Source: Anaerolineales bacterium UBA4826
GTDB lineage: Bacteria; Chloroflexota; Anaerolineae; UBA4142
Length of the DNA stretch: 64,000 nucleotides
Assembly: GCA_002400365.1 (NCBI GenBank)
Contig: DHFK01000087.1
Location: 9,464 to 73,463 of the forward strand
Reading direction: 5' to 3'
Both the position numbers and the translations under genes were made by a program. This document shows positions 60,857 to 64,000 of this stretch, in pieces. Every line of letters starts with the position of its first letter. Positions within the stretch are counted from its first letter, which is position 1. The notes beneath the pieces are model-generated. The model did not search any database. It was not told the DNA's origin and saw nothing but the letters and a program-made list of their open reading frames with translations.

Positions 60857-62437
60857 TCAACTATTCGGCACCCTCTGCCCGGCTTGCACCCAGGCGTGCA
60901 GGACCGCATACAATCCGGCGAGCGCGCAGGCGCCCCCGATCGCGCTGACGAATGTCAGCGCGGTGGCAAGCGCGATGACCGCCAACGCCAATCCAACTAT
61001 CTCTGCCGCGATGCCGCCCCAGAAAAACGCACCGAAATATCCGTGGGTCATTAGACGATGTCCGTAGCGCGCGTTCGTCGTCGCGGGTGGAATCGCGAAA
61101 TCGGCAAGGATTTGTGTGACGATGAGCGCGGCGAGACTGACGACGAATGCCCAGACGAGCGGAGTCGTCGCCGCAACCGCTAACCCGCCGATCATCGCCG
61201 CGATCAACAACGCGCCGCCGCCAGCCGCCCCGGCGTGGAGGAATAGATTGAGCGCAAGCGGCGGCGACTGCCACAAATCGCGCCCTTCCGCTTGGGAAAA
61301 GAGAAACGCCGAATAGATCGCGGAAAAGATCGCGAGAAACGCGGCGGGAAACGTCAACGCGTTTTGCGTTTGCTTGAGCCAATCCATTGGCAGCGCAATC
61401 GTCGCGCGCACGAATGTTTCTTGCGCCACGCTCGCGAGAAACCATAATCCGCCCAGCGCCGTGAATCCCATCAAGATGAACGCGCCGCGCGCGAGCCACG
61501 AACGCAGCTGCGGGCGCAATACGATTTTCAAGAATCGGCGCGGCTGTTTCAAATCCCAGACGAGGAAAAAGGTCGTGATGCCGATGAACACAAGCGATAG
61601 GCATGCGGCAAGCGCGGCAAACGCGTTGGGGATCGGCAATCCAAATCCCAGGAACAACGCCGGGATAAAAAACACGCCCGCGCCGATGGATTTCGTCCAC
61701 AGGTACGCCGCAACTTTCCAGCCCCAGGGCATTTCGTGCGGCACGTCGTACACGGTTTGCGTCAGCGCGCCCGCAAACGTGCCCCCGCGCTGAATCGGTC
61801 CAGCGTGCCGGCCATTCGGCGCATATGCCGATTCGCCTACGTCTGCCCACATCCACGTTTCGGAACGCGCCGTCGCGAGCGGATTGAGCGATGCCGCTTC
61901 GCCGTCTATGTAGAATACTTTGGGATTCGTGCCTTGCTCCGGTTTGCGCACCGAAACCTGTTCGCGCGCGAGGAGCCGCGAGACCTGAGAACTGGGATCG
62001 TCCACGTCGCCGACGATGATCGCCCGTTCGGGGCAAACGATCACGCACGCCGGCTCCAAACCGCGCTCAAGCCGATGCGCGCAGAAATGGCATTTCGCCG
62101 CGGTGTGCGTTTCCGGGTCAACGTAGATCGCGTCGTAGGGACACGCTTGCAGGCACGCTTTGCACGCGATGCACTGCTCGCCGTTGAATTCGACGATGCC
62201 ATCCGGTCGCCGATACATCGCGCCGGTCGGACAGATGCGGACGCACGGCGGATTATCGCATTGATTGCAGCGCGTGACCTGAAAGTACCGGCGTGTATGC
62301 GGAAACTTGCCTTTCTCGACGTACTTGACCCACGTGCGAAACACGCCGAGCGGCACCTGGTTCTCTTCCTTGCACGCGACACTGCACGCGTGACAGCCGA
62401 TGCATTTGCGATTGTCAATGATCTTGGCGTATTTCAT
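60857..62437 (-). CDS. Ferredoxin-NrfD fusion protein
   Basis: 526 aa. The N-terminal ~185 residues form a four-cluster ferredoxin module with groups such as CIGCHACSVAC (Cys12-22), CNQCDNPPCVRICP, CIACKACLQACP and CHFCAHRLERG. The C-terminal half is an NrfD/PsrC-like quinone-facing membrane domain of about eight helices. Usually these are two proteins (PsrB and PsrC). The fusion ties electron transfer to the membrane from the cytoplasmic side. It lies between the Mo subunit and DUF2270. Confidence 0.9.
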   Translation of the reverse strand: MKYAKIIDNRKCIGCHACSVACKEENQVPLGVFRTWVKYVEKGKFPHTRRYFQVTRCNQCDNPPCVRICPTGAMYRRPDGIVEFNGEQCIACKACLQACPYDAIYVDPETHTAAKCHFCAHRLERGLEPACVIVCPERAIIVGDVDDPSSQVSRLLAREQVSVRKPEQGTNPKVFYIDGEAASLNPLATARSETWMWADVGESAYAPNGRHAGPIQRGGTFAGALTQTVYDVPHEMPWGWKVAAYLWTKSIGAGVFFIPALFLGFGLPIPNAFAALAACLSLVFIGITTFFLVWDLKQPRRFLKIVLRPQLRSWLARGAFILMGFTALGGLWFLASVAQETFVRATIALPMDWLKQTQNALTFPAAFLAIFSAIYSAFLFSQAEGRDLWQSPPLALNLFLHAGAAGGGALLIAAMIGGLAVAATTPLVWAFVVSLAALIVTQILADFAIPPATTNARYGHRLMTHGYFGAFFWGGIAAEIVGLALAVIALATALTFVSAIGGACALAGLYAVLHAWVQAGQRVPNS

Positions 62438-63166
62438 CTAGTCTCCGCCGGAAATTCGTGGGTTGATGATTTGATCCAAGCGCGAACGATCAAACACTTC
62501 CCCAGCGGAATGGCGCAGGGGAATCGTGAGCAAGCCCACGCCGAACAACAGCGACATGAACAGCGCCACCACGCCAATGACGATTTCACCGCTGAGCGGT
62601 CCAATCGCGCCACGCGCGATGAATTCCTCCCAGGTCGTAACCGCAGTTGGCTGGGTGATATTCTTCAAAATCCAACTCGCGATCAGCGTGAGAAAAATCC
62701 AACTGTAGTTGCGGCGAAAGCGCCGTCCCAGGGCTTCCCAGAGCGAGATCGGAAACTGCGGATGGCGCAAACTGTCTGCCAGTCTTTCTGCCCACTGGGG
62801 CGAGGGCTCGTGGGGCGGTACCAACATCGCCGCAAAATAGTTGCACTCCATCAAACGCGCGCGGTACGCCCACAACTCATAATAACGATCGCGCCGCGCT
62901 TCGATAAACAGAAAGAGGGCGATCAAGAACAGGTTGATGATGATGACGCCGTGATGATGATCCGACGCGGAGAGCGAGAAGGAAATCGCCGCGCCGGCAG
63001 TGATGATCGCCCAGTTGGTTGTGGCGTCGAGCCGCTGGCGCCAGACGTTCGAGCGTTGAATCTCCGCCCGATAAAAGTGGACAAACGCCGTGTTGAACTC
63101 GCTCGTTTTAAGGTCGAGGTCGCGAAATTTCCAAATCGGTTCGCGTCCCGTTTGAGATTGGGTCAT
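62438..63166 (-). CDS. DUF2270 membrane protein
   Basis: 242 aa. It starts with a soluble segment (EFNTAFVHFYRAEIQRSNVWRQRLDATTNWAI), the DUF2270 signature, and has four hydrophobic segments. Overlaps lplA by 4 nt and abuts the ferredoxin-NrfD gene (1 nt between frames). Function unknown; a quinone- or complex-assembly role is a guess from the operon. Confidence 0.88.
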   Translation of the reverse strand: MTQSQTGREPIWKFRDLDLKTSEFNTAFVHFYRAEIQRSNVWRQRLDATTNWAIITAGAAISFSLSASDHHHGVIIINLFLIALFLFIEARRDRYYELWAYRARLMECNYFAAMLVPPHEPSPQWAERLADSLRHPQFPISLWEALGRRFRRNYSWIFLTLIASWILKNITQPTAVTTWEEFIARGAIGPLSGEIVIGVVALFMSLLFGVGLLTIPLRHSAGEVFDRSRLDQIINPRISGGD

Positions 63167-64000
63167 GAGGCAGATTGATCGAGCAGCATCACCGCGTGGG
63201 TCAGATCGTCCACGGTCATGCCCGGTGATTGAATGGCGAGGTTGCGATAGACTTCCTCGGCGCGCGCCTTGACCGCATTCATATCAAGCGCCGTGCCGCG
63301 CAACGCCAGTTCGAGCGCGCCCGGCGCGAATTTCGGCAGCATCGTGAAATCGCCGGAGAGCGTGACGTCGTCAATGCGTCCCGCGCGCGTGCGCGCGGTT
63401 ACCCGAATCAAACCGCCGGGCGCTTTGTGCGCCGCTTCGATCACGCGCACGTCTTCGTGAATCTTGACGCCGACCTGGCGCAGTCCGCCTTTTTGATAGA
63501 GCCATTCATCGGTCACCGCTTGCGCGTCCAATTGCGCCGCAATCGCCAGTTCCTTTTCGGTCGGTTCGCCGGGAACGATCTTGCGTCCCAGCACCGCCTC
63601 GACTTGCTCGAGATAGATTTTGACGACGGCGTCACGATCGGGCGTGCGTCCCAGGTGGCGCGTCATCGTCGTCATGTATTCGTTGAGGGATTGGAAAATC
63701 TTGTCGCGCATTTTCTCGGACGACACCTTCAACACTTGCGCCATCAACTCAACATTGAAATCGAACATCAATGAGCCGACGACGACTTCGGCGTCGCCCA
63801 TCTGCGCCGCGCCGGTGCCGCCGATCTTTTTGCCTTGCACGTGAATATCGTTGATCGGGCGATAGGTCGCCGGAATGCCAAACGCCCGATACGTTTCGAC
63901 GAGCGGCTTGACGTACAGCGCAAATCGTTCGCCGAGATCGGCAGGCAAAACGTTGCGGTGGAAAATCCATTGTGTAAAGACCTGGTTTTGGTCGAGGTAC
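63163..64000 (-). CDS. Lipoate-protein ligase A family, partial at window edge
   Basis: At least 278 residues; the 5' end lies beyond 64000. The frame is open to the edge (YLDQNQVFTQWIFHRNV...). The catalytic Lys lies in NDIHVQGKKIGGTGAAQ, the usual LplA lysine motif, followed by GSLMFDFNVELMAQVL. A C-terminal accessory domain (VGVKIHEDVRVIEAAHK) matches LplA. It attaches lipoyl groups to E2 or GcvH proteins. Here it is the first visible gene of the Mo-enzyme operon. Confidence 0.88.
   Translation of the reverse strand, partial: YLDQNQVFTQWIFHRNVLPADLGERFALYVKPLVETYRAFGIPATYRPINDIHVQGKKIGGTGAAQMGDAEVVVGSLMFDFNVELMAQVLKVSSEKMRDKIFQSLNEYMTTMTRHLGRTPDRDAVVKIYLEQVEAVLGRKIVPGEPTEKELAIAAQLDAQAVTDEWLYQKGGLRQVGVKIHEDVRVIEAAHKAPGGLIRVTARTRAGRIDDVTLSGDFTMLPKFAPGALELALRGTALDMNAVKARAEEVYRNLAIQSPGMTVDDLTHAVMLLDQSAS

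Overview
The window is a 64 kb GC-rich bacterial chromosome segment. It is most consistent with the Chloroflexota, probably an Anaerolineae-like lineage known from assembled genomes. The pointers are the membrane-anchored YvcK, lipoproteins with TPTP-rich linkers, a DUF2270 protein, Uma2, COG4586/4587/3694 exporters, and paired large membrane glycosyl-transfer proteins. This assignment is inferred from gene content, not from a marker phylogeny. No rRNA, CRISPR array, phage or transposase was found. One tRNA, tRNA-Leu(UAG), is present.

Layout. 0.2-3.9 kb: yvcK-gap-pgk (central carbon metabolism) behind a consensus promoter. 4-5.2 kb: an MNT/HEPN toxin-antitoxin pair. 5.2-7 kb: a secreted GH39-like glycosidase. 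7-11 kb: a PhoB/PhoR-like two-component system, two unannotated small hydrophobic peptides, a secreted beta-rich protein, two matching direct-repeat operators and a divergent CPBP protease. 11-17 kb: tRNA-Leu, tig, clpP, clpX, a AAA ATPase and a membrane protein. 17-20 kb: a DUF2723 membrane protein. 20-27.8 kb: a GerMN lipoprotein, a DeoC-like protein without its catalytic residues, moaC with a vapBC-type module and a second copy of the moaC 3' end, a selenocysteine-containing SelD, fabF, rnc and an SDR. 27.9-36 kb: an SMC protein with no recognisable hinge, an ABC-2 exporter, a UbiA prenyltransferase, a DapA-family aldolase and an esterase. 36-41 kb: two complex-I/Mrp-like membrane subunits, a YgiT/DUF4258 pair and a glycogen-debranching-type enzyme. 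41-46 kb: folK, a polysaccharide deacetylase and the B12 importer btuFCD under a cobalamin riboswitch. 46-56 kb: Uma2, then an overlapping minus-strand run polA - glycosyltransferase-like - YfhO - unknown - argS. 57-64 kb: a DinB-like protein, then an operon of lipoate ligase, DUF2270, a ferredoxin-NrfD fusion and a molybdopterin oxidoreductase.

The strongest global signal is a class of short palindromic repeats. Their arms are tandem 7-8 nt units, or short fixed arms such as GAAACCCGTTTTC, and they fill many intergenic gaps. Several lie in frame inside conserved genes: polA, an SDR gene, a glycosyltransferase-like gene, DUF2723 and the molybdopterin oxidoreductase. One sits inside the cobalamin riboswitch. 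One heptamer block supplies the -35 boxes of two divergent leaderless promoters.

Promoters are unusually easy to read: TTGnnn-N17-TAtaaT recurs, and some genes start 6-9 nt after the -10 box and are therefore predicted to be leaderless. The window encodes selenium use (SelD), molybdopterin synthesis and use (MoaC, Mo enzyme), B12 uptake and lipoate ligation, which suggests a cofactor-rich anaerobic or facultative metabolism.
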